From Buddleja alternifolia (taxonomy: Eukaryota; Streptophyta; Magnoliopsida; Lamiales; Scrophulariaceae): a stretch of DNA of 64,000 nt. A program made the translations under genes and the position numbers. Below the pieces are notes generated by a model. The model was not told where the DNA came from. It did no database searches and saw only the letters and a program-made list of their open reading frames with translations. Each line of letters begins with the position of its first letter. Positions within the stretch are counted from its first letter, which is position 1. The stretch spans positions 7,813,246 through 7,877,245 of the forward strand of contig CM033402.1 of the NCBI GenBank assembly GCA_019426215.1, given 5' to 3'. This document shows positions 23,692 through 36,467 of the stretch, piece after piece.

Positions 23692-26600
23692 TCACGATTG
23701 GTGTGCATTCAGCACTGCTTGGTAAACCATGTTGATGAATTGATTGTCCTATACAAACATATTTACGTACATCAGATAAAAGATGAAATCAACTTCACGC
23801 AAAATCCAAAAATTAAATCACAAAATTTAAATTGGGACATAGTCATACCCCTTCATGCAAAATTCTAAACATAATAGTTCAACCTCATCATAGGTTCAAA
23901 GGTAAAGCAGAATTTTTTCTAGTTCTTCAGAAGGGGAAATAGATGCAAGCATGACTAGAAATTATGATCATAAGACTTAAAAAACATGCCGTTCTTCGCC
24001 TAAATCTGTCTCGATCTCTCAAAACTTGTCAATTTCAGGCATTTCCTTAAGAATCTAAGGTGTACATAAGGACCTTATAAAACAGATGAGCACCCTTTCC
24101 AATTTTTTGCCACATAGCATGCTAGAAGGGCAAGCATTCAGGCTGCCAGAGGTAGGAAAGAGCCAAATGGAAGAATAGGTTAGGCAGTACACTATAGAGC
24201 TAGTAAGCAACAAAACACTACTCCTAATCAGCCGCTCAGCTAAAATTATGTGGCAAAGAAATCATTAAATTGAGACTTAAACCACCTGTAGACAATTAAT
24301 TTTGTAGCCAATCACATGCCAACACGTGGAAAATAGTATATTAGATGTCAATTTAAATTCTTCTATTTATATTTTAGGAACTTAATCAAATCTAACTCCT
24401 AAATTAAATAGTTTAACAATTGATATTCTAATATATCTTTTATCAGCCAATCAAAATGCATACCTGAACAAGCATTTGAAGTGCTTCTCTGACTTTTTCT
24501 CTGCTTATAAGCGGTCCATAATTTGGTGCAGGAGCAGGAGTTGGAGTGAGCGACGGCGGGGGAGTTGGTGGTGGAAATGGCTGAAGCAAAGGTGTGCCAT
24601 AAGGTCGTTGTAAATTACCAGGGGCATTCAAAGGAGGAGCAGTAGGTGTAGATGAAGAGACAGGTGGCACGATCAGTGGAGACGACGAAGGAGGTGGGCC
24701 AAAAAATGATGATGGTGTCACTAGATCAGTTGAACGCTTCATAGCAGCAACGGGTTCAGGGTTGTCAAGAATAGGCATTATAGGGGTAGAAGTAGATAAA
24801 GTAGATGGTAAAGTAGGAAGCACAACGTTCTGTGGATGACTAGAAACAATAGTTGCAGACGAGTGATATGGCTGCCCAGAAACTGCTACATTTGGAGCAC
24901 TTCCAATATTCATAGCAGTCTGCAAAAAAAGAGCTTTCAATCATCAAGTTTAATTAAAAGAAATTATGATTGATATAGGTATTTCCATTTTGCTAAGAAA
25001 GAATCAAGATGGAGGTCAAATGGATATGTTGCAAATATAGGAAATAATATAAAATCCTTTAATTACTGAAAACAATTAAATACGTATTATTAAGCTTGGT
25101 TAAATAATCAAAATTTAGTGATGCTTTCGCAGTGGACTAGCTCTTATAAAGATTGAAACACATACTTGCACTTTCCTCTCTTATTTTCACAATGTCATAG
25201 AAAGCAGAAAACAATAGAAAGGGGAAAAATATCTTGATTCAAATGAAACCCTAATGAGAAAAATAAGATGGCACAACACCCTTTTTCTCTACCTAGCCAC
25301 CCTCGCATTCACTCCTTCACTTCTTTCCTCTAGTCACCCTCTCTTTTATTTCTCCTCTCAGTTTCAGGTATATTCTTTTCTCTTCCTCTGTCTTCAAGTT
25401 CTTCTCCAAGTCTAGTCCAATAGCCACAATATCACTCGCACCTATCTTTTCTTTTCTGTTTTATTTCACCTCCAAGATTACCGGGGATAGAACCAACCAC
25501 CATCTCTTCTGTTGGCAATGAAACTAATTTAGGCGCTGCCTCTCATCTTTCTCTCTTCTCGTTTGCTTTCATTTCTTTCTCTGTCATTTTTGCCCCACCC
25601 AGAGTGTTATGGTTTTATAGAACCATGAACATTTGGTTTGGCGGCGGCTGAGTCGAACAGTTTTCTATGTATAGATTGGATTTTTATTTTAAACCCAGCC
25701 CCCAAGCAGTCCAAGTGGTGGCCTGAGCAGTTCAAACGCCCAGTGCTTCGTAACACAGCTTTCTCTACTACCAAAGACGCCTCTCTTTAGGGGCTGCTTT
25801 TTTTTTCTTTTCCATGACTTCATCTTTAGGTGGATTCTGATCACAGTTTCCATTGAATATGAACCTTCTGAAGACCTTTGAAAGTACAAGTGGCTATACT
25901 CTATTTTTGGGTGGACTCTTTACACAGTTTCCGTTGAACATGAACCTTCTGAAGACCTTTGACAATACAAGTGGGTATTCTCTATTTCATCACAACACCG
26001 AAGATATTGCTCTCAAATAGAATTATAAGCAACTCTTTTAGAAGAATAGTTGCATCAGTTAGAATATTGATTTTCCATTAATTTTTTGTGCCTTTTCTGA
26101 TATCATTTTCATAAATTCTTCCTTTCCAAATCAATGTTTGCCTGGTCCTAAGCCAGTCATTTTCTCCTCACCAGTAGATTTTATATTCCATAACAAAACA
26201 CGTTAGAAGTCTTGCATCATAAGGGAAACAAGGCTAACAACGGCAGCTCATTAAAATCGGTCACTGAACTTACACGTGTTTATTTAATAATCCGAGCTCT
26301 AAATAAAGGCGAATCAACTGAATAATGGTCGAAATCATAACATTTTATGACATGCATCTCCATTGTGAGGGACGGCAGAATTTGTAAGTGTATCTAGAGA
26401 CTTGAAATAACGACATTTGTCATCCAATACACCTATCTCTCAACAGCTTAATTAATCCAGGTAGCACATAACCTTGTAATTGCAATTTTTATAGCAAAAA
26501 TTTTAAATTAAAGACCACCAGCATCATTCTAACAATCTAGAAAGTAATACCCAGAGATGCCTGACAAAATAAGAATGCCATATTTAACCAAAGTCATATA

Positions 26601-29600
26601 TGCTATCTACTAAGACGTCAGCCAAAGTCGGAAATTAAGAAAATGGAAATGGAAGCATACACTGAAGAAGTTCACAAATGATCGATCATCAGGTACATCC
26701 GTCACATCGGAGGTAGTGGAAGATGATGGTTCTAGGGGACCATCCATTACTGCCAATGTCGGAACTGCTTCCAGTTCTTCAAACTCGCTGCAACAAAACA
26801 ATAAAACAATGAAATTGTTTTCTTGGAAAGAAAATACTCATATTATCTCCTCAGAAAAGGAGAATCAAGAGAGAATCAAATCCTTTGCGCCTTTACGAAG
26901 CGGTGCAGATAAATAATGCACATATCAATAACTATTTGTAAGGACATAAAAAATTGTATCTACAAAATAGTATGCATAGAATTGAGAGCAAGCCAAAATC
27001 CATATGTCTGGACTATAAATAACATTATAGAAAGGCAAATCATGGGTGATACCCGTATGTTGGAAGATGTGGAGTTGTGGTGTATGACCTATGAGGTGTT
27101 CCAATATAAAGTTGTAATAGGGTTAACAATTGCAATAACTGAGAAACTAGGCCCACGAAGGTAATATTCTAAGCCCATTACTCAGTGTACTGCCAAAAGC
27201 AGAGGTTAATTGCATGATGGATCTTCTGAATGAATCAATAGAAAATATCACAACAACTAGAAGCCCCAATGAATTGCAGTCATGACATGTCAGGATACTT
27301 ATTTTGTTCAACTCGATAATCACAATAGATTCAACACGTGCACCCTTTTTTGGAGACAACTCAACAGACTTTATGCTCTGAATGAACTGAGGCTAGACCT
27401 AGTGATACACCAGTTCATTCATTCACATCCATGATTGATTACCTTTTTGAGGAAGATACTTTTGATTTCGTAGGCACCTTGGCATATGCATTAAGTATCC
27501 TGGCAACAAATAAAACCATAGCATTAAATTAATAGATTTACTGCTGAAATTGAGAATTTCAAACTTCAAAAAACATACCAAATAACATACGAATGTGAGA
27601 AGACAAGAACGTAACATGAAATTAACTCTGAAATTGCTCATCTTATTCTCCCTTTACTTTTGCTATCTTAGCATTTCCAAATATAGCATTCTAATGGTAA
27701 CACTTGGTGTTCCAGGCAAAACGGACTAGGGATCAGCAGCAAAGTTCTTATGACCAACTTAAAGTTTAACCCAGGCAGTGAAAAACACTTTTCATGCAAA
27801 AACACATCGTATATTAAGTTAAAACAGCCAGGAAAATAAGAGATCACCCTCAAATGGCAAATTCTGATGAAGAACACATCATCTGATTCAACTACGCAAG
27901 TAGTGACTATAAAATACCACAAGATAATGCAGAATGAACATATAAGTCACATGAAAATTGTGAAAGATAAAACGCTTCCATCAGTAGATTAAGAAGCTAT
28001 TATGACTTCCATTAGATATTCCTTGTCATCAGAATTGCTTATGATCGATCATTCACAGGTCACCAAGTTAACCCTACATATTTGTGTTCCTTTCTGAAAT
28101 CTATCCTCAAGGGAAACACTAAGACATGCAAGATAAAGTAGAGGAACATAAAAAAATTTCAATTATAATACACTAACCTGCTAAATAAATTTGCAACCTC
28201 TTCACATTCACGAGGATTGTAAAACCATATTCCATTTACATCTTGAGTAGCATTTCGGTATAATAAATATGGAACCTGCACTTCATACTCAAAATCTCCC
28301 AAGAGATTCTCCACCAGATTATCTGCTCAGAACAACAATCAGGACTTTAATATAGATATCCACTTACCTAAATCAATTGCATTATTACACAAGATTGCTT
28401 AACTGAACTAAATATGGACCATTTGGAGTCACCAATTTAATTTCATGGAGTGAAGAGGTTATTTCAACACTTAAGATGATAAATCTACAAGGCAACAGCG
28501 AGATTCTTTATTGGTAAAGCCAACAAACCTGGCAACAATGGATTATCAGTTCGTTTTTCGGGCTAAAACTGATATTTATTGCTTTCCGATACAATGGTTT
28601 GACAGCAAACAATGCCAAGATAACCCCTCTAGTCACTAATCCATGGTTTGATAATATAAGTTTACTTAAATAAAACATTAATTGCATTGTTTACATTGTC
28701 CTGCATTCATTTAAAACCTTCTATCAAATTTAAGCACTTCCAGATGGTATATGTGCTTATTTAGGGATACCATCGTGATATTATGTAAAAGGAATCTGTT
28801 TTGTTAGGTCTCATATATGTGAATCTGATCACTATGGAAAACTTCGCTCTATAAAGGTGATCAACAAAGAACATCTGTACAATGTTTTGCACCTTTCAAC
28901 TATAGGAACATTTTGTTATAGATTAGGAATTCTGGAGCTTCACATTCACAGAATATGAGCTAATGGCAGTAATTCCTTCCAGTTTCTGATTCATCTACCC
29001 AAGATGGTTTAAACGCAAGTAGGGAGAAAATACCCATCTACAAGTGCCCTCCTACTGCTACTTTGAATCAGAAGGTGGCTTACAGCTGTTAACTTGTTTA
29101 AAAGAAGTCTGTGCATCAATAGACGGTTCGTAAGTTCGCAACAATAAAGGAAAAAAGTACTAAAACTTTATCTCTCACCCACGGTTCATATTGAACAATG
29201 ATAGGGTAAGATTTAAGTCTAATTCTTAAAAACTTTCTGCTCTTGCTGCAAGTAGCTAGCCATACTAAGCCTGAATCTAACAACCACGAACACAATAGGA
29301 TTGTGATACACTTAATCTGTTGAATATTAACAACATAATGAAACTAAAACTAATGTTTCTTCTAGTGCACGCCAGACGAATAAATTTATATGAGCTGATT
29401 ATAAACATTTTTAACAAATAGTTGCAAATATCCTACTCAGAATTATAACTCCTTAAGCATATTTCATCAAAAAACAAGTACTTAGTGACACAAAGATTCT
29501 TTTCCCAAATAAAAAGCAATTACATTTCATCAGTAACCCGCACACAATTCAACCAAAAGTAAAGAAATCGAGTGACAAACCAGTGTTCCGTCGATTCATC

Positions 29601-30164
29601 ACTATAAACTGGAACCGTGGTTGAGTATTCCTGAAACAACAAGATCCAAAGATGCCATATTACACAGTAAAAACAGCATATCCAACACGAATTCCCCCCG
29701 ATTCCCAACCCCAATGCAATTCACCGAGTAAAATCATCTGAACACCCAAAAATCAATCTCAATTAAAACATGAAGCCCTCACCTTTTCACAACAAAAAGA
29801 GAGCCTTCCACATCCTTCCGACTCTGCCAACCAAAATTCACAACCAATTCAAATCTCATCACCAATATATCCACACACACACACACAACTGAACAAAATT
29901 AAAATGAAATCGAATTCAACAACTGAACAAAATTAAAATGAAATCGAATTCAATCGAACATTTCCGCTCTTATAGATACAATTACACGCATCTACGACAG
30001 CATACCCATTGGCTAGTGTCGATGTCGAATCCATAAAAGGTGACGTGAGCGGCGGTGATGAGAATTTCCTCCACAAAAGGATCGATCCTCTGTAGCACCG
30101 TCAAATTCAGCAGCTTAGTGCTCTTCTCATCTAGATTCGGCATCAATTTTCCGTTTTGAGACAT
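23692..30164 (-). CDS. DCP1: mRNA-decapping enzyme subunit DCP1
   Basis: Eight exons, read on the minus strand, join in phase to 363 aa: 30006-30164, 29783-29823, 29581-29630, 28178-28322, 27443-27499, 26661-26787, 24464-24919, 23692-23748. Residues about 10-135 form the EVH1-type DCP1 domain, with VLQRIDPFVEEIL, HVTFYGFDIDTSQW, QPRFQFIVMNRRN, GIWFYNPRECEEVANLF. Residues about 195-330 are Pro/Ser/Thr-rich and low complexity. The C-terminus (REKVREALQMLVQ joined to DNQFINMVYQAVLNAHQS) is the trimerisation domain. Length agrees with plant DCP1 (about 367 aa). DCP1 activates the DCP2 cap hydrolase with VCS in P-bodies during mRNA turnover. The last exon is only 57 bp and 715 bases from its neighbour, so automated models may miss it. 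The start ATG is followed at once by the family N-terminus. Confidence 0.96.
25831..25988. repeat. 80-bp tandem duplication in DCP1 intron 6
   Basis: GTGGATTCTGATCACAGTTTCC at 25831 (first copy) is followed by GTGGACTCTTTACACAGTTTCC at 25911. Both continue with ATGAACCTTCTGAAGACC, a TTTGA.A.TACAAGTGG block and TCTATTT. Confidence 0.85.
29887..29954. repeat. 34-bp perfect tandem duplication in DCP1 intron 2
   Basis: Two adjacent copies start AACTGAACAAAATTAAAATG, at 29887 and 29921, just after a short CA microsatellite. They lie between the first two coding exons. Confidence 0.9.
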
Positions 30165-30180
30165 CGTTTTAGGCAATTTC

Positions 30181-30208
30181 TCCCCCCCCCCCTCTCTCTC
30201 TCTCTCTT
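30181..30208. repeat. C tract and CT microsatellite in the DCP1 leader
   Basis: On the + strand a run of about 10 C residues is followed by CT dinucleotides. In the DCP1 sense this is a GA-rich then G-rich tract ending about 17 bases before the start codon, so it is very probably in the 5' UTR. Confidence 0.85.
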
Positions 30209-31340
30209 CCTTACGAAGTACTGTAGAGAGAGAAACACCTAAATATTTTCAGTAGAAGTAAAAGCAGAATTGAAATGTATATATAGGTTTTCTCTTCCTT
30301 TCGTTCTTTTTTTGTGCTAGATTTGTGTGTGTGTACATATACACACACATATATATATATATATATAATATGAACAGATAATTACAGTCGGTGTGGGGGA
30401 GACGTATTGAAGAGAAGAGTATACGAATAGACTGATTTGCCCCTCAGCATAAAATTGAGGGCTTCAAGGGTACATATGTCATTTAACGAAACCTGTTATT
30501 CAAGGGAAAATGGAGAGTGAAAGGGGACATATATAATCATAATGACACACACACACACGAACACACCTATTATTACAAAATTAAAGTACAAATAATTATT
30601 AGTTAAAATCATAAGTATTTCTAAAGTAATGTTGCTTGCACTCTATTGGAAAAATAAAAATATACTTTTTTATTTGCATTTAATGGTTCGTACAATAATT
30701 GTTTCACTTGTGGCTAAATCTCTATTTTCTAATTGTTTCACGGATTCGAGATTTCTCTCTCTGACGTGGGCGTAAAATGAGTTGAACATAATCAATATAC
30801 AACGTTTGATCCAATCGCAAACTAGGGCCCTTTTTAATATATTTGTGGGGAAAAAAAAAAGATTTTCCAATTATCTGTTACATTTTTACAATTTTTCTAG
30901 TGGTAGAAGAGTAGTGTTCTCTCCTATAAACCCCCAACCGTGTTTTATTTTTGTTCCTTAGCGTAAAGTGGTATTAGTTTAGAGGGTAATTTTGGGGTAT
31001 CCTAAAATACTTATTTTCTTATTCTTTTTTGTTAAAGAAAATAAAAAAAATTGAGTATAATTTGGTCTTTATCAGGCAATAACTCAGCGGAGTTAAAAAA
31101 AACTAATGGTTGTTGGTTAACATGAGGGACCTTTTAGAAGATTTAAATGCTTCAAAGATATGTTGAGAGCATATTGAAGATGGCAAAATGTCTTTAACCC
31201 AAAGAGAAATGAAAGAGACTAGATGATTGTAAACTTACTTTTTTTTTTTTTTGTAGATTGAGTATCTCTTTTCACGTGGCATGTTAAATTTATATTACAC
31301 GTATGAGAACATCGGAGGGGTAATACTTAACAGGTCCCAG

Positions 31341-31446
31341 TACTAGGAGGTCCCAGGACCTGCGCATGCTTGATTGTATTAATGAAGTTGAGGACTCCAT
31401 GTAATTAAGGGTTTGAATCTAATGGTCTTGAGGTCCTAGGACCCCC
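31341..31446. repeat. Short foldback with GGTCC arms
   Basis: The left arm TACTAGGAGGTCCCAGGACCT is matched in inverse by AGGTCCTAGGACCCCC at the right. The loop is about 70 bp. Confidence 0.5.
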
Positions 31447-31728
31447 AAGTGTCTCCCACACTGAAGTGGTGGTCATTTTTCTTAATATATTTGTCATAAT
31501 TCTAACTATAAGATTTACATATTTGATCAAAATATATACACATATATATTTAAGAATAAATTATAATAGCAAAATTTCCAAATTGATCCTGTTTTGCATC
31601 AATAGCCAATTTGTTTAATAACTCACCTCCCGGTCTCATTTTATCCCATTTGCTTTACTTTTTCCTTTTTCAATGGATAAAATAGGGAAAGGGGCGATCA
31701 GTGGAGCAGTCTTATTTGGACATAGTTA

Positions 31729-32190
31729 GTGGGTGTTCGGTTCGGGTTGCCCGAACCAACCCAATCGGGTTTGGCTTAATCGGGTCAAGTTTTTTTGTGT
31801 AAATTTTGTGTTCGGGTTCGGGTTCATACCGAACCCGAACTCCACAAATCGGTTCAGGTTCGGGTTTGAATTTTTATTTTGTTCAGGTAATTCAGCCCGA
31901 ACAACCCGAATTCCGATTTTTATTTTTTTAAAATTAATCAAAGTAATAAATCAACACTCAACAACCCTATTCAAAACCCTTAATTTGGACCCCGAAGTCG
32001 AACCTGATCGGACCCCAAACTCTAATTAACCACGAACCCGATTGGACCCCAAACTCGAATTAACCCCGAACCCGATTAAACAAAGTAAATCGGTTCTGTT
32101 TCAGGTAGCAATATTTACAATCCGAAACCCAAACAACCAGAACCCGATTAACCCGAACCCGACAACCCGAACCGAAACGCCCACCCCTAA
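31729..32190. mobile_element. TTCGGGTT-rich inverted-repeat element
   Basis: The left end is GTGGGTGTTCGGTTCGGGTTG and the right end AACCCGAACCGAAACGCCCAC. The interior is full of CGAACCC/GGGTTCG units. This is a common plant MITE form. Open frames across it on both strands are low-complexity Asn/Pro-rich artefacts. Confidence 0.65.
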
Positions 32191-32634
32191 CTACCATATC
32201 GAAAATATCTATATCAAGTCATAACTATGTACTTTTCATTGGATGACTCGATCACTTTTATTTCAAGTCTTTAACTTCGTAAAAATGACTTTATTTTATT
32301 TAGAAGCTCTCTACGCTCTTAGTCTTCGTACACCAAACGTATAATGAGCAACCACACACATCAATATTCATCAATTTATCTGACTTAAAATCTCGCGATC
32401 CTCTAAAAATCACCGTGCAATCATTAAAACATTCGGAAAAGGGTTATAAATAGTGGACACATACAATAAACAGTAATTTTTTTTTATCACAGCATCACAA
32501 TCCAAATTACATAATTTTCCTCCACCAAAAAAAGTGAAGGTTAGAGAAACAAACACTCAAACAAACTATATATATATATATATATATATAATTTATAAAC
32601 AACAACAATACATATAACAAGAGTTTAAACTATC

Positions 32635-33700
32635 TCAGTGCCTGCGGAGAGCCACAGCAGAAAGCACAACCAAGAATATAAGTATAACTGCTGCAATGAA
32701 GGAAGCCACGACGGCGCCGCTAACCTTCTGGCAGAAGTCATTGAACTGCTGACAAATTGCTAACCAGTTCGTATTAGGGTTCCCGTTGTGTGCTAAGTAC
32801 ACTATGGCCGCCGCCGCCGCCGCTGCCGCAGTCGTGAAAGCCACCATTACCTGCACCGGAATTCATGATTAGTTGATATACATATATACAATGAGAGAAA
32901 CGGAATATATGATTAATTATTTTTTGTTCTATAATTTCGAGTTTTATAGTATATAAATTATGTTTTGTTGCACTTTCAGTCTTGGTTCTACTCTCACCGC
33001 GACAAACGTATGTGCCTTTCTCGAATTGGCTGTAGTTCTTAGCTAAATGTAATAGACTTATCATTTGATTGTAATTGTTTGATTTGATGTTTATAACATG
33101 TATCAAGTAATCCTAATTAAAAAAAAAAAAAAAAACTTTCACGTGTGTCAATTTTATATATTAGTAATTAATTAACAAAAGTGAACTTTAATTATGTCAC
33201 TTTTTTCTGAAATTAATTATTTTCTCGTATATAAATGAAGTATATATGGAAATTATTATTGGTTTAAGAAGAGGAACAAAAAACAAATTATAATGTACCT
33301 CGTAAAAAGTGTGACATGATTTTAGTTTGATTTATTTTGTCACTTATTATTCCTATATAAAATTAGTTTTTAAATAAGACAACAGTGTAGGTCGATGTGT
33401 TGTGGCAAGAATGTGGAATATAATTTAAGAGTAAGTTATATATATCAGAGCTAATATATACAATCATATTTTCATTAGATACACTTTTAACTTTTTTTAT
33501 GATTAGGTATAAGCAATGACATTAGTAATCTTAATTTGAGCTGGTGATGAATCATTGGCCAAAAATCTATGCATATATTATTTTTCATAATTTAATTTAC
33601 CTTTTTCAAATTAAAGGAAAGTTAAAAAGGTCTCATATATACTACACTTACTACATTAATTCAACTTCTACGATAACAAAATTTGTAATAATAATAACAA

Positions 33701-33733
<33 letters not shown>

Positions 33734-34293
33734 AGCATGGTCTTACCGTGTCAAGGATGAGGAGGAGAAGCTTTACTCCCACTGCATGTGGACGGACAAT
33801 GCCCACAATGGAGAAGGGCAACGACAATACTAAGTACCCACTAGCAATAGCATTTGCCACCACGAAAAACCTACAAGTAATTTTTACACATATTTTCAAA
33901 TTTTTTTCTTTTTTCAAATGTCATCTAAAACTATCGTATATACGTGATAAATATATATCCGAAGTAAAAAAAATGGAAACAATGATGAAAAAGTATGATA
34001 GATATATACGTGAAAGTTGGGAGGTCATCATAGCTAGCTTGGAATTGGAAGAACTGAGTGAAGAATGGAAGAGTTTGATCGGTGGTTCCCATGGTAGCTG
34101 TGGCGGCCAAGGCTGCCACAAGCGCGCAAATCCTTAATATAAAGTCGAATATGGCTACTCCTCTCTTCCACCCCCCTTGTGGGTGTGGAGTAATGGCCTT
34201 TGTGGTGGCAATGGCGGTTGTAGTTTTGGCTTTGGTGGACTTGGATTGGGGAATGTCGATAGATGATTCGTCTCTGGTCTTAGTCGAATCCAT
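32635..34293 (-). CDS. Casparian strip membrane domain protein (CASP)
   Basis: Three exons on the minus strand (34010-34293, 33747-33870, 32635-32850) give 207 aa, the length of canonical CASPs. Residues 1-43 are a Ser/Thr/Lys-rich cytosolic tail. Four membrane helices follow (about 44-68, 96-120, 127-155, 179-203). The family's Arg in helix 1 (Arg54 in FILRICAL) and Asp in helix 3 (Asp135 in LLLILDT) are present. The first extracellular loop has the endodermal signature [11 protein letters not shown]. The second has [11 protein letters not shown] and two Cys (169, 176). CASPs form the plasma-membrane scaffold that localises lignin polymerisation in the endodermal Casparian strip. Subfamily CASP rather than generic CASP-like is supported by the loop signature. 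Which paralogue it is cannot be told here. Confidence 0.95.
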
Positions 34294-34402
34294 CGAGCTT
34301 TTTTCTTTCTTTGGAGAGGAGAGATGTATATGCTATAGAGACTTCAATTAGAGGAGTGAAGTGTTATGAGTTGTGATGAAGAGCAATTGTGGTGGGATGA
34401 GG

Positions 34403-34410
34403 AATTTATA
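34403..34410 (-). promoter_or_regulatory. Probable TATA box of the CASP gene
   Basis: In the gene's sense the sequence is GGCTATAAATTCC, about 110 bases before the start codon. This is a suitable distance for a short leader. Confidence 0.6.
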
Positions 34411-35046
34411 GCCAAGGGGAGGAGTAGTTGATGGATTAGTTTTGATGTGGACTTTGATCAAAGTTTGGTTGAATCAGAGTTTATAACATTCAGAGCGAAT
34501 CATATTTGTCGTCTGATTTGTATATACATACTAATGGAACATGTAATCAACAATATGACAAATATTATAACACTTGTTATGTGATTAGTTGAGTGTGACC
34601 AAACAGAATTTACATTAGAATTTTGTCACATACGTTGTGATCGGTTGGTGTCATTGAAATATTAACTATCATAAACCAAATATGACTTGTTTGTCCATGT
34701 GATTAAATTGAGTTTAACCAAAATTGTTTCAAATTAGAATTTACTCATAGTAGTGGGGAGTTGGTGCAAAGGGTTTGTAGATTTTTATAGAAGGTGGAGG
34801 AGTTGTTGCTAACTTGCTCCACCTTGACAACGGGATTTCAACTTGATGATGTAGATTCGATATTCGTACAAAGTTGTTGCATTGGCAAAATTAAATGCTT
34901 TGTAAAGTGGTTCCGATTTGTACTTTGGGTTATTAGTTATTGATGGGAACAAAGTTAGAGCATAACGAATTATAATTAAAGCAACTCTATATGGTAGAAT
35001 TTACCTTTGTATGATTATGGGAAGAATTGAGCTTAAAATATAGAAA

Positions 35047-35603
35047 GGTTAATTGTTAACTATCCATTTTATTTAGTATAAGTACATATCAGTTAGTTTA
35101 TTTAGAGCACATAACAAAACGCCCGTCTCTTATGATAACACCTTAGAATCACTCCCTTTTGTCAAAAAAATAACGGAATTTGCTGACATCACAAAAAATA
35201 TTTCTAAATTTCTTATTTTGCCCTTGAAGGTGTGAATGTAATTTTTCTTATTAAAGAAAATATAATTGTAACTTTCAATTTAGTTTTAAATAAATAATTT
35301 CGTAAATACTTGTTAACATCTTGATAATGAAGTGCAAATTCGGATTAATGCCAATTCAATTATTTTTTTAGAAAATTTAAAAGTTATTATGGAAAAATAT
35401 TTAAAAATTTGAAAAAATAATAAAAATGGAGTGGATTGATTAACATCTTGACATTTTACATTTTTCATCATGCTTGACTAACGACCAGTCAAAGAGGAGA
35501 TCAAGGTTTTATTATAAGGAGAGTAGTTGTTTATGAGCCCAAAATAAATAGATTGGACTGAATTACACTAAATAAGAGGGGTAATTATTGCAATTAACCC
35601 CAT
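35047..35603. mobile_element. Degenerate inverted-repeat element
   Basis: The left end GGTTAATTGTTAACTATCC then TTATTTAG and GAGCACATAAC is matched in inverse at the right by GTTTATGAGCCCAAAATAAA and GGTAATTATTGCAATTAACC. Its terminal organisation is shared with 21811-22756. Confidence 0.55.
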
Positions 35604-35698
35604 ATAAAACTAAATTCCACCTACAATTTTGTTGGCTTAATTATCAAAAGGTTAAGTGAAAAATACTAAAAAATACAGACTCTGGACTGTAGGCCTTC

Positions 35699-35757
35699 TG
35701 GCATAGTAGTAGTAAGAACAAAGCATTGTGATTCTAGAAAATCAAAGTTCGATCCAA
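35699..35757 (+). repeat. Possible tRNA-derived SINE head (A and B boxes)
   Basis: TGGCATAGTAGT (35699-35710) resembles a pol III A box. AGTTCGATCCAA (35746-35757) resembles a B box. Their spacing is tRNA-like, but the sequence does not fold as a full tRNA. No tail or target duplication was established. Confidence 0.3.
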
Positions 35758-35890
35758 CATAATTATGAGTATTTAATCTACTTTTGTTGTAATTTCATTC
35801 CTTGAGATTTAGAACTATTGATCAGCTATATTAATTAATCTTTGATGTTATGAATACCATGAATGAAGTAATTGATCGTGCATTAATAAG

Positions 35891-36000
35891 TTAGAAAACA
35901 AAATAGAATAGTTTGATTATAAAGTTAGAAAACAAAATAGAATAATTTGATCATAAAGTTAGAAAACAAAATAGAATAGTTTGATTATAAAGTTAGAAAA
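35891..36000. repeat. 34-bp tandem array, three units plus a partial one
   Basis: TTAGAAAACAAAATAGAATA starts at 35891, 35925 and 35959, and a truncated unit starts at 35993. The units differ by single substitutions. Confidence 0.9.
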
Positions 36001-36467
36001 AAATTAAAAAACATCCAAATGTTCACTTAATATCATTTCATTACACTAGAAAAATAAAAATAATCTATTTTGTTTTCACAAAATTATTTCTCAAAAACGG
36101 ATTGTCCATCCAATCGGTACCGTAATGTTTCAGAAACTCAAGCATATTTGACAGTAAGTATAATTCTGTTACATAACTCACTCGAAAAGCCAAAAGACAT
36201 TTCTCTTAAGTTTATCACTCATTTTCTTCAAAATACACAGGCCGCATAAATGAAGGTTATATTTATTTTACAAGTATCAAAACCTCAAAACAAGATAAAG
36301 AATATAACTCAACCACTATTATATCTATCTATCTACCTATCTGTGGTTCTTTCTCTATTCAAGAATATAGAATTAAAGCAAACCTATTACTTGTAGAAGC
36401 AAAAACAAAAGTGTTATAATTTTGAGAAGATTTATTTGGTCACAAACAGTACAGGAATCAATCGATC

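Larger units (their letters stand above)
30165..32634. other. Intergenic between DCP1 and the CASP gene
   Basis: No gene is supported. The stretch holds a CA/TA microsatellite near 30330-30368, a short foldback (31341-31446), a CCGAACCC-rich element (31729-32190) and a TA microsatellite at about 32568-32592. Confidence 0.7.
34294..36467. other. Intergenic between the CASP gene and ELM1
   Basis: About 700 bases of CASP promoter region are followed by repeats: a degenerate inverted-repeat element (35047-35603), a possible pol III head (35699-35757) and a 34-bp tandem array (35891-36000). No gene is supported. Confidence 0.7.

Noticed and set aside
31726..32224. Asn/Pro-rich frames on both strands
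   Set aside because: They come from CCGAACCC repeats of a MITE-like element.
33748..34137. 129-codon + strand open frame over the CASP gene
   Set aside because: It is the antisense of CASP exons 1 and 2 and intron 1; the minus-strand model matches a known family end to end.
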